NCBI GenBank assembly: GCA_035551615.1
Contig: DASZNC010000159.1
Location: forward strand, 1 to 64,000
Direction of reading: 5' to 3'
DNA: 64,000 nt
DNA from: JAKCDU01 sp035551615
GTDB lineage: Bacteria > Actinomycetota > Acidimicrobiia > Acidimicrobiales > Palsa-688
Below, one piece after another: positions 8,272-16,832 of this stretch (positions are counted from its first letter, which is position 1; each line of letters begins with the position of its first letter). Below the pieces are notes generated by a model. That model was given only the letters and a program-made list of their open reading frames with translations. It was not told the origin of the DNA and did no database searches. The translations under genes and the position numbers were made by a program.

Positions 8272-9540
8272 TTATAACCCCCGAGCGGTGCCGGACCCCG
8301 GACCCTTCGTGGATTTCCGCCTTGTCCCCTGGATACCCGCGAGGCCGGTGAGCAGGCGGTCGACGTCATCGTCGTCGGTGTAGGGCGCTACGCCGACCCG
8401 CAGGCCACCGGCGTCGCCCAGCCCCATGTGGCGGGACGCCTCTATGGCGTAGAAGCTGCCGGCCGGGGCGTTGACCCCCTCGCCGGCCAGGCGACCGGCC
8501 ACGTCGTCGGCCGGCAGCCGGTCGAAGGTCAAGAGAAGCGTCGGCGTCCGCCGACCGGCCCGGCTCCGCATCTGTATGCCTCCCAGCCCAGCGACCGCGT
8601 CCTCGATCCGACGACGGAGACGGTCCTCGTGGGCCTCGACCACGGCCATGGACCCCACGATTTCGGTCCGCCGGTCCTTACCTGGTGCGACCGCTCCGGC
8701 CAGTTCGCCGAGCCCGGCGATGAAATCGACGGCGGCCGCCACTCCGGCCAAGATCTCGTACGGGAGCGTTCCCAGTTCGAAGCGCTCCGGAACGTCATCG
8801 GTGGACGCCAGCAGCTTGTCGGGATGCAGCTCCTGCAAGAGGCCCGGGTCGGCGGCCAACACCCCGCAGTGGGGGCCCAACCATTTGTACGGCGAACACA
8901 CGAAGAAGTCGGCACCCAGGTCGCTCAGATCGATCGGCGCATGGGCCGCCAGATGGACCCCGTCGACATACAGATAGGCGCCGGCCCCATGCACGAGACG
9001 GGCGATCTCGGCGGTATCCGGCCGGGTCCCGATCAGATTGGACGCACCGGTAACGGCCGCCAGTCGGGTGCGCGTCCCGATGGCGGCGGCAAACGCCGCC
9101 GCGGGCAACTCCCCCGTCTCCGGATCGAAGTCGACCCACCGGACCACGGCGCCGACGGCGGCTGCCGCCTGCACCCAGGGTCGAACGTTGGCGTCATGAT
9201 CGAGCCGGGTCACGATCACCTCGTCACCCGGCCGCCACTCCTTGGCCAGCGTCCGGGCCATGTCGTAGGTGAGGGCCGTCATGCTGCGTCCGAACACGAT
9301 CCCCGCCGGTTCGCCCCCGACCAGATCGGCGACGGCCCGTCGGGCGGCGATGACTATGTTGTCGGCCCGTCGTCCGGAGCGGGTCGATCGGTCCCGGTTC
9401 GAGATCGACGACAGGAGCGCCGAGGCCATGGCGGCCGCGACCATGTCGGGAACCTGCGCGCCCCCGGGCCCATCGAAGTGGGCCGTCCTTTCCTCCAACG
9501 CCGGGAAACAGGCCCGCACGGCGGCCACGTCGTAGGTCAT
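8272..9540 (-). CDS. Class V aminotransferase / cysteine desulfurase-like protein
   Basis: PLP enzyme of fold type I. The 422-residue protein begins VAAVRACFPALEE and has the YVDGVHLAAHAPID motif, with the Asp that holds the pyridine ring, and FVCSPYKWLGPHCGVL with the PLP lysine. This is typical of the cysteine-desulfurase-like subfamily TIGR01976. No mobile Cys loop of the IscS type is clear, so it may be a lyase or aminotransferase of unknown substrate. Start ATG 9540 overlaps the stop of the upstream DinB gene by four bases, which indicates translational coupling. Reading further upstream in frame would give an N terminus unlike the family. Confidence 0.88.
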   Translation of the reverse strand: MTYDVAAVRACFPALEERTAHFDGPGGAQVPDMVAAAMASALLSSISNRDRSTRSGRRADNIVIAARRAVADLVGGEPAGIVFGRSMTALTYDMARTLAKEWRPGDEVIVTRLDHDANVRPWVQAAAAVGAVVRWVDFDPETGELPAAAFAAAIGTRTRLAAVTGASNLIGTRPDTAEIARLVHGAGAYLYVDGVHLAAHAPIDLSDLGADFFVCSPYKWLGPHCGVLAADPGLLQELHPDKLLASTDDVPERFELGTLPYEILAGVAAAVDFIAGLGELAGAVAPGKDRRTEIVGSMAVVEAHEDRLRRRIEDAVAGLGGIQMRSRAGRRTPTLLLTFDRLPADDVAGRLAGEGVNAPAGSFYAIEASRHMGLGDAGGLRVGVAPYTDDDDVDRLLTGLAGIQGTRRKSTKGPGSGTARGL

Positions 9541-10094
9541 CGGGACGGCCCCGACCCACGCTGGGCGTAGAGATCGCGCAGGACGCCGATCTCGGCGCCG
9601 TGGTGGACGACCTCGTCGAATACGTGCAACACCAGATCGCAGGTGCTGGTGTCGGCGTAGGGCCCCCATTTCCGGCCAAGGGGTCGGCCCCAATCAGGTT
9701 CGGACACGCCAATGAGACCGGCTCGCCACCGTGCGTAGTTGGTGGCCAGGAAAGCGTCTACTCCGGCGGCGGTTTTCGGGAAATCGACCCCCGCCGATGT
9801 GCTACTTCCGGTCGCGACTAGCCGATCGGCAAATCCGCCGACGGCCATTCCGGCCAGGTGACCGATCCGCCAGGCGATGGTCGTCACGGGAACCGGATCG
9901 GGCGCCGGACCGCCTCCTCCGCCACCGTCCAATTGCCACCTGCCGTCCGTTCCGGGTCGCAATGTCCAGCACTTGGGAACCGGCTCCCATAGGTATTCAT
10001 CGTCCGTCAACCCGGCCAGCCGCCGACCGAGCCGGTGCCAAACATGGTCAAATCCGGCAATCAAGGAAGGTCCGGGATCCATCCGGACCATCAC
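9537..10094 (-). CDS. DinB-family protein (DfsB/YfiT superfamily)
   Basis: A 185-residue four-helix-bundle protein of the DinB-like metal-binding superfamily. The three metal histidines are probably those in FDHVWHRL, WRIGHLAG and DEVVHHGAEIG. Many actinobacterial members are mycothiol-dependent transferases or have no known substrate. The gene heads a minus-strand pair with the class V aminotransferase (ATGA overlap). Starts at 10094 or, four residues later, the second Met are both possible. Confidence 0.8.
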   Translation of the reverse strand: MMVRMDPGPSLIAGFDHVWHRLGRRLAGLTDDEYLWEPVPKCWTLRPGTDGRWQLDGGGGGGPAPDPVPVTTIAWRIGHLAGMAVGGFADRLVATGSSTSAGVDFPKTAAGVDAFLATNYARWRAGLIGVSEPDWGRPLGRKWGPYADTSTCDLVLHVFDEVVHHGAEIGVLRDLYAQRGSGPSR

Positions 10095-10247
10095 AGCACA
10101 CCGGAATTGGTGTTGAAATCGGACAGATCAGCGGTATCGGCAGCAAAACTGGCCTGTTGGGCAATCCTTGATTGGGATTTTGTGAACTTCCCCTAAAGTT
10201 CCACACACGGAGGCCGGACTGGTCCCTATCCAGCCGGGAAGAGGCAC

Positions 10248-11147
10248 ATGAAACGGTTCAACCTCATACTCGTTATTGCTGGCCTGCTGGCCGCGGTCTA
10301 TATGGGAGCAGCCGCGCCCGCCATGGCCGCCACGACCAAGACCATCACGGTGCATGGAGGCCTGGATCAGCAGGTGCCCAACTGCAAGGGCGGCACTACC
10401 GCGTGGGCCTACTTCGTCATCACCCAGATCGACACGCCGACCGACGCCCCCCAATCGATGACCGCCGACTTCTCTGACGGCAGCAGTTCCGTCATCCCGC
10501 TGCTCACCGTCAACGGCAAGACCGGCAAGTATGAGGGCGCGGTTCCGGCCGGCGCCTCGGTGACCGGCGGATCGGCGCAGATCTATTCGTCCTGGTCGGG
10601 CACGTTCAACCTGTCGCACTACTTCTGCGGCGGCACGACGACCACCACGACGACGACCACGACCACCACCTCCACGACGACGGAACCGACGACCACGACG
10701 ACCACGACCGTGCCGGACACCACCACCACCACGACCGTGCCGGACACCACCACGACGACGTCGACGACCACGATCGAGCCGACGACCACCACCACGGTGG
10801 CCCCCACGACGACCACCTCGACCACCACCACCGACCCGTCTACGACCACCACGGTGCCGACCGGTACCACGACCTCGACCACCGCGGCGCCGACCACGAC
10901 GACCACGCCGACGACCACCCCCCGCGTCGGTAGCGGGCAGGGCACGACGACCACGACCACCCAGGCGGCGGCTACGACCACCACCACCATGAAGGCAGCC
11001 ACCGTCAAGGCGGCGACCAGCCAGGCGCAGTCGGGTCTGGCCTTCACCGGCGCCAACGTGGTGAACGCCCTCGAGCTGGCCGGTATCTTCGGCCTGACCG
11101 GTGGGCTGCTGGTGGTGTCCTCCCGACGCCGTCGCACCAACGGGTAG
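10248..11147 (+). CDS. Secreted Thr-rich protein with LAFTG sortase signal
   Basis: A 299-residue cell-surface protein. A signal peptide (about 1-27, ending AMA) precedes a globular domain (28-125) with two Cys. A Thr-rich stalk of about 120 residues follows, with repeated TTTTTVP-like blocks and probably glycosylated. The C terminus has LAFTG at 264-268, a hydrophobic helix and RRRR. LAxTG followed by helix and basic tail is the signal of class E sortases in high-GC Gram-positives, so covalent attachment to peptidoglycan or to a pilin is expected. The start is ATG 10248, with GGGAAGAGG upstream. The 153-base gap before it should hold its promoter. Confidence 0.85.
   Translation: MKRFNLILVIAGLLAAVYMGAAAPAMAATTKTITVHGGLDQQVPNCKGGTTAWAYFVITQIDTPTDAPQSMTADFSDGSSSVIPLLTVNGKTGKYEGAVPAGASVTGGSAQIYSSWSGTFNLSHYFCGGTTTTTTTTTTTTSTTTEPTTTTTTTVPDTTTTTTVPDTTTTTSTTTIEPTTTTTVAPTTTTSTTTTDPSTTTTVPTGTTTSTTAAPTTTTTPTTTPRVGSGQGTTTTTTQAAATTTTTMKAATVKAATSQAQSGLAFTGANVVNALELAGIFGLTGGLLVVSSRRRRTNG
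10637..10990. repeat. Low-complexity ACC/ACG-rich tract coding for Thr
   Basis: Imperfect tandem ACG/ACC triplets with interspersed CCG GTG and similar units encode the Thr-rich stalk. The antisense strand stays open over a long distance only because of this composition. Such tracts vary in length between strains by slippage. Confidence 0.8.
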
Positions 11148-11171
11148 CGACTCCGACATAGGCTGCCTGGC

Positions 11172-11767
11172 ATGACCAGGCTCCGGCTGGCCGGCGCCAT
11201 ATGCGCCGGCCTCGCCGCGTTCGGGATCGCCTTCGGAGTGGGCTACGCCCAATCGCGGGGAGGCAACCACCGCCCAGCCCAGGTCGGGCTGGCCAGCCCG
11301 ACCACCTCCACCGACCCCTCGGCCACCGGGTCGGCGTCAGCCCCGACGACTACTACGACGGTTCCGTGTCCGCTCACGGCCGGAGGCGCTCCGCCGAAAC
11401 GGTACCGGTCGACCAGGTGTGCTCAGCGGCCGGGGCGCCCCACTTCGGTAGCCCTCAGCAGGCGATGGTGTACCTGGCATCGGCCTGGAACGGGGACGAT
11501 GTGCGCCAGATCGACTACGTGACCAATCCGGCCGGAAGAACCCAGATGGATGCCATGGCCACCCAGATGGTCAACCTCCGGTTCAAGAACTGCACGCCCA
11601 ACCCGGGTGGGGACTACACCTGCTTCTTCTCCCACGACATCACCCCGACGACGTCGCCGACCACTTACCCCAACCCGTACGGCTTCCCACCCGGCGAAGC
11701 GGTGTTCACCGTCGCCCCCGCGGCCGGACCGGGCTGGTACCTGACTTTCGTCATTCACTGCGGATAG
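11172..11767 (+). pseudogene. Secreted protein gene with an apparent -1 frameshift
   Basis: The first frame (ATG 11172) encodes a signal peptide (LRLAGAICAGLAAFGIAFGVG) and a Ser/Thr linker ending TTTTTVP. It then turns into Arg-rich nonsense and stops at 11522. The sensible continuation lies in another frame to the stop at 11767: QVCSAAGAPHFGSPQQAMVYLA..., a Cys-containing domain rich in Tyr, Asn and Pro. The switch falls around 11370-11405. One lost base would explain it. This may be a real mutation, an assembly error or, less likely, programmed frameshifting. The C-terminal domain is not recognised. The gene lies 24 bases behind the sortase substrate gene. Confidence 0.65.
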
Positions 11768-11802
11768 CTCAGAGAGGCGGCCTGGTCTGAGGCGCATGCG
11801 CC

Positions 11803-11828
11803 GAGGTCCGGGCCGAAGCCCGGACCTC
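11803..11828. terminator. Bidirectional hairpin between convergent genes
   Basis: A perfect 11-bp stem, GAGGTCCGGGC with GCCCGGACCTC, closes a CGAA tetraloop. It lies between the end of the frameshifted secreted gene (plus) and the small acidic gene (minus), so it can serve both as a terminator. No long T-run is present on either side. Confidence 0.8.
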
Positions 11829-11852
11829 CGCTCCCTGCGCCTTGAATCGGGC

Positions 11853-11966
11853 CTAGGACTGCTCGCTCTCGCTCTCACCTTCTTCGGGAGCGTTACCGGC
11901 GCCAGCGCCGATGACTTCCTCTTCGCCTTCCGCTTCGCCCTGCTCTGGCTCACCACTAGTGGACAT
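11853..11966 (-). CDS. Small acidic protein (37 aa)
   Basis: On the minus strand ATG 11966 is preceded by GGAGGG with an 8-base spacer, an almost ideal ribosome binding site. It opens a 37-codon frame ending TAG at 11853. The product is very acidic (MSTSGEPEQGEAEGEEEV..., ending GESESEQS), with about one third Glu and only one possible small hydrophobic patch (VIGAGAG). A hairpin terminator follows 25 bases later. No family is recognised. The strong start signal and terminator are the main support. Confidence 0.5.
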   Translation of the reverse strand: MSTSGEPEQGEAEGEEEVIGAGAGNAPEEGESESEQS

Positions 11967-12125
11967 GTCCTGTTCCCTCCCCGCCGCTCACTCTGAGTGG
12001 CGCCTCAGGGACCGTATCTCACGCGCGGTCGGACGGGGCGGGAGAATCGTCCAGCCGCGCCCTCAGCTGGGCGACGGATCGCCAGTAATGGGCGCCTTAT
12101 TGGCGCCGCCTCGCTCTCCACTCAT

Positions 12126-12824
12126 CTACAGAATGACGATGCGGCCGTCCGGAAACCACACCGCTCGCGCCTCAACTCCCTCCCGATCCCTAGTGTCCGA
12201 GCGTTGAAGTCGCGGCGGGACAGTAAACCGGACTGCGTCCGGATTCAGTTCCGAGACCCAGCTCATTATCGCCGCAGCAATTCGACCCGGGCGTGCTGCC
12301 CTCAGCCCAGCGGAGAGGTGTGACGTAGCCAGACCCTGCTGGAATTCGCTCACCTCCGAGTGGAGTTCGGTCTGGGTCGGAGGTCGTAGCAGAGCGTCAG
12401 TTACGACGAAACGCTGAACACGGATCGACTCGCAGCTCTCAAGCCAGACATGTAGGTACCAACCTCCCGGGGTTCTTGAGTGCGGAAACGACTCATAGAC
12501 GAGACCTGTGTGAACAATGCTCGTTATTGGAACCTCAACCGCACCCAAGTAGCGGGGAATTCTGAGGGCGGCTTTTGTAAGCTTTACCGGTCTCGAGAAC
12601 TGTGCCGCCATAGCGACTGCCAAGGGCCCTGCAATCACTAATCCAAGCGCTCCGACTACTACCGTTGCCGATTCTCCGGGCACCAACAGTCCGAGAATCA
12701 GCAACGTCAGCGCCAGCGCCGCTAAAAAGGACACACCTACGACACTCACCCAGTACACCGACGACATACCGTTGAACTCCAGAGAGTCAACTCCAGGTTC
12801 CGTTCCGGGCATTTGACTAATCAC
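12126..12824 (-). CDS. Membrane protein of unknown function (232 aa)
   Basis: Two adjacent hydrophobic segments (about 24-46 and 52-72) precede a soluble domain of about 150 residues with the phrases RIPRYLGAVEVPITSI and GGWYLHVWLES. The two-helix hairpin plus PH-like soluble part resembles small bacterial PH/DUF proteins, but I cannot name the family. Base composition is visibly lower in GC than the neighbours, which fits its place in a possibly transferred stretch beside a decayed integrase and a tRNA gene. A small GGCGCC-AATAA-GGCGCC hairpin lies after its stop. Confidence 0.6.
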   Translation of the reverse strand: MISQMPGTEPGVDSLEFNGMSSVYWVSVVGVSFLAALALTLLILGLLVPGESATVVVGALGLVIAGPLAVAMAAQFSRPVKLTKAALRIPRYLGAVEVPITSIVHTGLVYESFPHSRTPGGWYLHVWLESCESIRVQRFVVTDALLRPPTQTELHSEVSEFQQGLATSHLSAGLRAARPGRIAAAIMSWVSELNPDAVRFTVPPRLQRSDTRDREGVEARAVWFPDGRIVIL

Positions 12825-12869
12825 CGTAGTCAGTCACGTCTGTCGACAGGGAAACAGTCGTGCTGACGA

Positions 12870-13300
12870 TACCCGTAATGGCAGGAAAGGCCGACGCACT
12901 TGGGGACCCGACTCCTCCCGGCGCTCAAACCGCCGACGACTCGTCTTCACCGGTCAGGACCCGGACGCCTTCGTGTTCGTGAGCCCTCACGGGCAGCCGG
13001 TACGCCGAGCCAGTCTGAGCGAGTCCGGCACGGGCGGAGGTCAAGCAGTTGGCAGGCGTCCCGGCCGACCTCCATCCGCATGATCTGCACCACCACGCTG
13101 CGACTCTGATGGCCCGGCCGGGAGCCACGACGAAGGCGGAGATGGCCCGGATCGGGCACTCAACGCCTGGTGCGGCGCTGGTCCACCAGCACGCCACTGA
13201 GGACCGCGCCCGGGCGCTTGCTGACTTCCTTGAGGACAAGATCGTTACGGCCGGCCGGGTCGTGAGCCTCAGGGCTGAGCGGGTTCGACGTCAGGGCTGA
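12870..13300 (+). pseudogene. Remnant of a phage-type tyrosine integrase
   Basis: Pieces of a tyrosine recombinase lie in different frames. RRLVFTGQDPDAFVFVSPHG, RRASLS is in one frame (from about 12934). LHPHDLHHHAATLMARPGAT, MARIGHSTPGAALVHQHATEDR is in another (to 13300). In intact integrases these read HDLRH and LIYQHAT. Here the catalytic Arg has become His and the nucleophilic Tyr has become His, so the fragment cannot be active even apart from the frameshift and the missing N-terminal half. It stands 89 bases from tRNA-Cys, a usual attachment site. Confidence 0.8.
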
Positions 13301-13388
13301 TTTGTCGTGTGGGTCAGCGCAGGATGAGGCGGCCGTCAGGGCGCCGGGATGATCGGTCGGAAGATGGCCCCTACTTGCGCAAACGTCT

Positions 13389-13463
13389 TGGAGGCGGCGA
13401 GCGGAATCGAACCGCTGTACAGGGCTTTGCAGGCCCTTGCCTAAACCACTCGGCCACGCCGCC
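13389..13463 (-). tRNA. tRNA-Cys (anticodon GCA)
   Basis: Minus-strand cloverleaf. The acceptor stem is GGCGGCG with CGCCGCC. The anticodon stem AGGGC/GCCCT encloses the loop CTGCAAA (anticodon GCA). The T arm is AGCGG-TTCGATT-CCGCT. The discriminator is T and CCA is encoded at 13389-13391. The decayed integrase next to its 3' end suggests it once served as an attachment site. Confidence 0.97.
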
Positions 13464-13558
13464 CGGCTGTGCCTCGCTACACCCTAGTCGGCAAGCCTGA
13501 GACCGCCGGAAGCCGCCGCCGGGTACTGTTCGTGCGTCGTGGCCGGGACCTGCAGGCA

Positions 13559-14647
13559 GTGAAGACCTTCTTGGGTCATCTCAAGCGGAGCCAGCGGCTG
13601 ACGGTGGTCATCGCTGTCGCGCTGACCGTGACCACGGGTGTGCTAGTCGCCGTCCGGGCCGATCCGGTGGTCCGGTTCGTGGTCGCCGGGTTGGACCTGG
13701 CCGCCCTCGCCGCCCTCGTCGGGGAGGCCATCGACCAGGTCGGCGAGCGACTGGGCCCGGGCCCGACCGGGCTCATCCAATCCACCCTGGGCAACCTGCC
13801 GGAGTTGTTCGTCGGGATATTCGCCCTGCGTGACGGCCTCACCGGAGTGGTCCGGTCGGCGCTGGTCGGGTCCGTTCTCGGCAATGCCCTGCTGGTCCTG
13901 GGCATGGCCTTCGTCACCGGCGGCCTGCGGCACGGCCCGCAGAAGTTCGATGCCGAAGCCCCCCGGCTGAACGCCAGCCTCCTGCTGCTGGTTGTCGCCG
14001 CCCTTCTCGTACCCACGCTGGCCACCCACCTGGGAACGCCTGCGGCGAGCCACGCCGGGGCGCTGAGCGACGATCTGGCCGTGATCCTGCTGGTGGTCTA
14101 CGCCCTCAGCATTCCGTACTACCTGCGTCGGACCCCCCGACCCGAGGGGGCCGGGGGTCCGCCGGATGAGGAATCGGACTCGGAGTCCTGGCCGCTCGCC
14201 CTGTCGATCGGCCTGCTGGCGCTGGGGAGTGCCGGTGCCGCGGTTGCGGCCGACTGGTTTGTCGCCCCTTTGCAGAAGGCCACCGAGAGTATCGGCCTGT
14301 CGCAGACCTTCACCGGCTTGGTGGTCGTGGCCATCGCATCCAATGCGGTCGAGAATGCCGTGGGTGTGCGCTTCGCATGGAAGGCGAAGCCGGAATACGC
14401 CATCAGCACCACCCTGAACAGCCCGTTGCAGGTCGCCCTCCTCCTGACCCCGGTGCTGGTCCTCATCAGCCACGCCGTCGGCCCGGCCAAGCTGACACTC
14501 GTCTTCCCGCCCCTTCTGGTGGCGGCACTGGCCATCACGGCAACGGTCGTGACAGTGGTCATCTACGACGGCGAGTACACCTGGATCGAGGGCGTCGCCC
14601 TGATCGCCCTCTACTGCATGCTGGTGGCGGCATTCTGGTGGGGATGA
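13559..14647 (+). CDS. Ca2+/H+ antiporter (CaCA family, Cax/ChaA type)
   Basis: An inner-membrane cation/proton exchanger with about eleven hydrophobic segments. The two CaCA alpha repeats are visible, GLIQSTLGNLPELFVGIFAL in the first half and GLVVVAIASNAVENAVG in the second. Each has the acidic residue (PEL, VEN) that binds Ca2+. I chose GTG 13559 (VKTFLGHLKRS). The frame is open back to 13469, but that region should contain the promoter of the divergent tRNA-Cys and its translation is not family-like. The stop overlaps the start of glgX (ATGA). Confidence 0.85.
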   Translation: MKTFLGHLKRSQRLTVVIAVALTVTTGVLVAVRADPVVRFVVAGLDLAALAALVGEAIDQVGERLGPGPTGLIQSTLGNLPELFVGIFALRDGLTGVVRSALVGSVLGNALLVLGMAFVTGGLRHGPQKFDAEAPRLNASLLLLVVAALLVPTLATHLGTPAASHAGALSDDLAVILLVVYALSIPYYLRRTPRPEGAGGPPDEESDSESWPLALSIGLLALGSAGAAVAADWFVAPLQKATESIGLSQTFTGLVVVAIASNAVENAVGVRFAWKAKPEYAISTTLNSPLQVALLLTPVLVLISHAVGPAKLTLVFPPLLVAALAITATVVTVVIYDGEYTWIEGVALIALYCMLVAAFWWG

Positions 14648-16773
14648 GCGGCGTTTCCCCGGGGGAGGCCTTCCCGATGGGAGCGACCTACGACGGCCTC
14701 GGTACCAACTTCTCGATGTTCTCCCAGGCCGCAGAGGCCGTGGAGTTGTGCCTGTTCAAGCCGGACGGCACCGAGACCCGCTACGAGTTGCCCGAGGTCG
14801 ATGCCTACACCTGGCACGGCTACATAGAGGACATCGAGCCGGGGCAGCTGTACGGGTACCGGGTCCATGGGCCCTATGACCCGGCCCGGGGCCTTCGTTG
14901 TAATCCGGCCAAGCTGCTCATCGATCCGTATGCCAAGGCCATCTGGGGTGAGGTGGAGTGGGGCCAGGCCCCGTACGGCTACGACACGGCGGCCGACGAT
15001 CTCACCCCGGATTCCACTGATTCGGCCGCCGCCATGCCCAAGGCCATCGTGACGGACACCGGGTTCGACTGGGGCAGCGACGTTCCCCCCCGGCGGCGCT
15101 GGGCCGACACCGTCATCTACGAAACCCACGTCAAGGGGCTGACGTGGCGGCACCCGGAGGTACCGGAAGCGCATCGCGGCACTTTCGCCGGCGTGGCCCA
15201 CCCGGCCGTCATCGACCACCTGACCCGGCTCGGGGTCACCGCCATCGAACTGATGCCGGTCCACCATTTCATCCACGACCACCGGTTGGCCCAGCTCGGC
15301 CTCAGGAACTACTGGGGCTACAACTCCATCGCCTACCTGGCCCCCCACAACGGGTACGCCTCTCGACCCGGTCACCGGGCGGTGACCGAGTTCAAGGCGA
15401 TGGTCCGTTCACTGCACCGGGCCGGTATCGAGGTGATCCTCGATGTCGTCTACAACCACACCGCCGAGGGCGACCAGCGGGGCCCGACGCTGGCGTTCCG
15501 GGGCATCGACAACCCCTCGTACTACCGGTTGGTCGACGGCAACCCACGCCTCTACAGCGACTCCACCGGCACCGGCAACACGCTCAATGTCTCGAATCCC
15601 CACGTGCTGCAGCTGATGATGGACTCGCTGCGGTACTGGGTGCTCGAGATGCACGTCGACGGCTTCCGGTTCGATCTGGCCGCCACGCTGGCCCGCCAGT
15701 TCCATGAGGTGGACCGCCTGTCGGCGTTCTTCGACCTGATCCAGCAGGACCCGGTGATCAGCCAGGTGAAGCTCATCGCCGAACCGTGGGACGTCGGCGA
15801 CGGCGGTTACCAGGTCGGCAACTTCCCGCCGCTCTGGTCGGAATGGAACGGTAAGTACCGCGACTCGGTCCGTGACTACTGGCGCGAAGGGGGCACCTCG
15901 ATCGGCGAGCTGGCCGAACGCCTGACGGGCAGCTCCGATCTGTACCAGGCCAACGGCCGGAGTCCGTTCGCCAGCATCAACTTCGTCACCGCCCACGACG
16001 GCTTCACCCTGCAGGACCTGGTGTCGTACGACCACAAGCACAACGACGACAACGGCGAGAACGGCCGCGACGGCACCGACGACAACCGCTCGTGGAACTG
16101 CGGGGCGGAAGGCCCGACCGACGACGAGAGGGTCCTCCAACTGCGCCGGGTGCAGGTGCGCAACCTCCTGGCCACGCTCTTTCTCAGCCAGGGCGTCCCG
16201 ATGATCCTCGGCGGCGACGAACTGGGCCGGACGCAGTTGGGCAATAACAACGCCTACTGCCAGGACACGGCCACCTCGTGGTACGACTGGGATCACATCG
16301 ACGCCGATCTGCTCGAGTGGACCCGACATCTGATCGAGTTGCGGAAGTCGCACCCCGTCTTCCGGCGCCGCCGTTTCTTCCAGGGGCGACCCCTCCGCGC
16401 CCAGATGACCGCCGCCGGCCTGCCCGACGTGGCCTGGTTCCGTCCCGACGGCGAGTCCATGACCGACGCCGACTGGAACGTGGGTTACGCCAAAGCGCTC
16501 GGCGTGTTCCTGAACGGTGACGCCATCCCGGACCCCGACAGCCATGGCCGGCCCATCATCGACGATTCGTTCTTCCTGGTGCTCAACGCCTGGGATCAGG
16601 ATATGGAGTTCACGCTCCCGGGTCCTGAGTGGGGCAGCCCGTGGGAGTTGCTCCTCGACACCTCTTCGGCCCGGCCCGATCCGACCGGACCGGCGGAACA
16701 CCGCCCGGCCGGGGCGGTATTGCCCATCGCCGGCCGGAGACTGCTGCTCCTCGGCCGGCCGTCAGCCTTATAG
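14644..16773 (+). CDS. glgX: Glycogen debranching enzyme (isoamylase type)
   Basis: Hydrolyses alpha-1,6 branch points of glycogen limit dextrins. The 709-residue protein begins with a CBM48 domain (about 1-120: GATYDGLGTNFSMFSQAAE). A GH13 barrel follows, with the four conserved regions: DVVYNHTAEG, DGFRFDLAAT (nucleophile Asp), LIAEPWD (acid Glu) and FVTAHDGFTL. Length and the NYWGYN motif fit GlgX/TreX. ATG 14644 overlaps the antiporter stop by four bases. The coupling of these two genes is odd functionally and may only reflect compaction. Confidence 0.95.
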   Translation: MSGVSPGEAFPMGATYDGLGTNFSMFSQAAEAVELCLFKPDGTETRYELPEVDAYTWHGYIEDIEPGQLYGYRVHGPYDPARGLRCNPAKLLIDPYAKAIWGEVEWGQAPYGYDTAADDLTPDSTDSAAAMPKAIVTDTGFDWGSDVPPRRRWADTVIYETHVKGLTWRHPEVPEAHRGTFAGVAHPAVIDHLTRLGVTAIELMPVHHFIHDHRLAQLGLRNYWGYNSIAYLAPHNGYASRPGHRAVTEFKAMVRSLHRAGIEVILDVVYNHTAEGDQRGPTLAFRGIDNPSYYRLVDGNPRLYSDSTGTGNTLNVSNPHVLQLMMDSLRYWVLEMHVDGFRFDLAATLARQFHEVDRLSAFFDLIQQDPVISQVKLIAEPWDVGDGGYQVGNFPPLWSEWNGKYRDSVRDYWREGGTSIGELAERLTGSSDLYQANGRSPFASINFVTAHDGFTLQDLVSYDHKHNDDNGENGRDGTDDNRSWNCGAEGPTDDERVLQLRRVQVRNLLATLFLSQGVPMILGGDELGRTQLGNNNAYCQDTATSWYDWDHIDADLLEWTRHLIELRKSHPVFRRRRFFQGRPLRAQMTAAGLPDVAWFRPDGESMTDADWNVGYAKALGVFLNGDAIPDPDSHGRPIIDDSFFLVLNAWDQDMEFTLPGPEWGSPWELLLDTSSARPDPTGPAEHRPAGAVLPIAGRRLLLLGRPSAL

Positions 16774-16832
16774 ACACTTTTTCCGGTCCCGTCCGATCTG
16801 CGGTCTACTCTTCGCGCTCGGAGGAGGCATTG

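Noticed and set aside
10637..10990. Possible CRISPR-like or other spaced repeat array
   Set aside because: The repeats are contiguous triplet-based coding repeats for Thr, with no regular spacers and no cas genes nearby.
10128..11270. A long minus-strand frame opposite the Thr-rich secreted protein
   Set aside because: It consists of Gly/Arg runs that mirror the ACC/ACG repeats. The plus-strand product has a signal peptide, a sorting signal and a ribosome site.
12126..12824. Treating the membrane protein gene as cargo of a defined mobile element
   Set aside because: GC is lower and an integrase scar is close, but no second attachment site or element boundary can be seen, so no mobile element is called.
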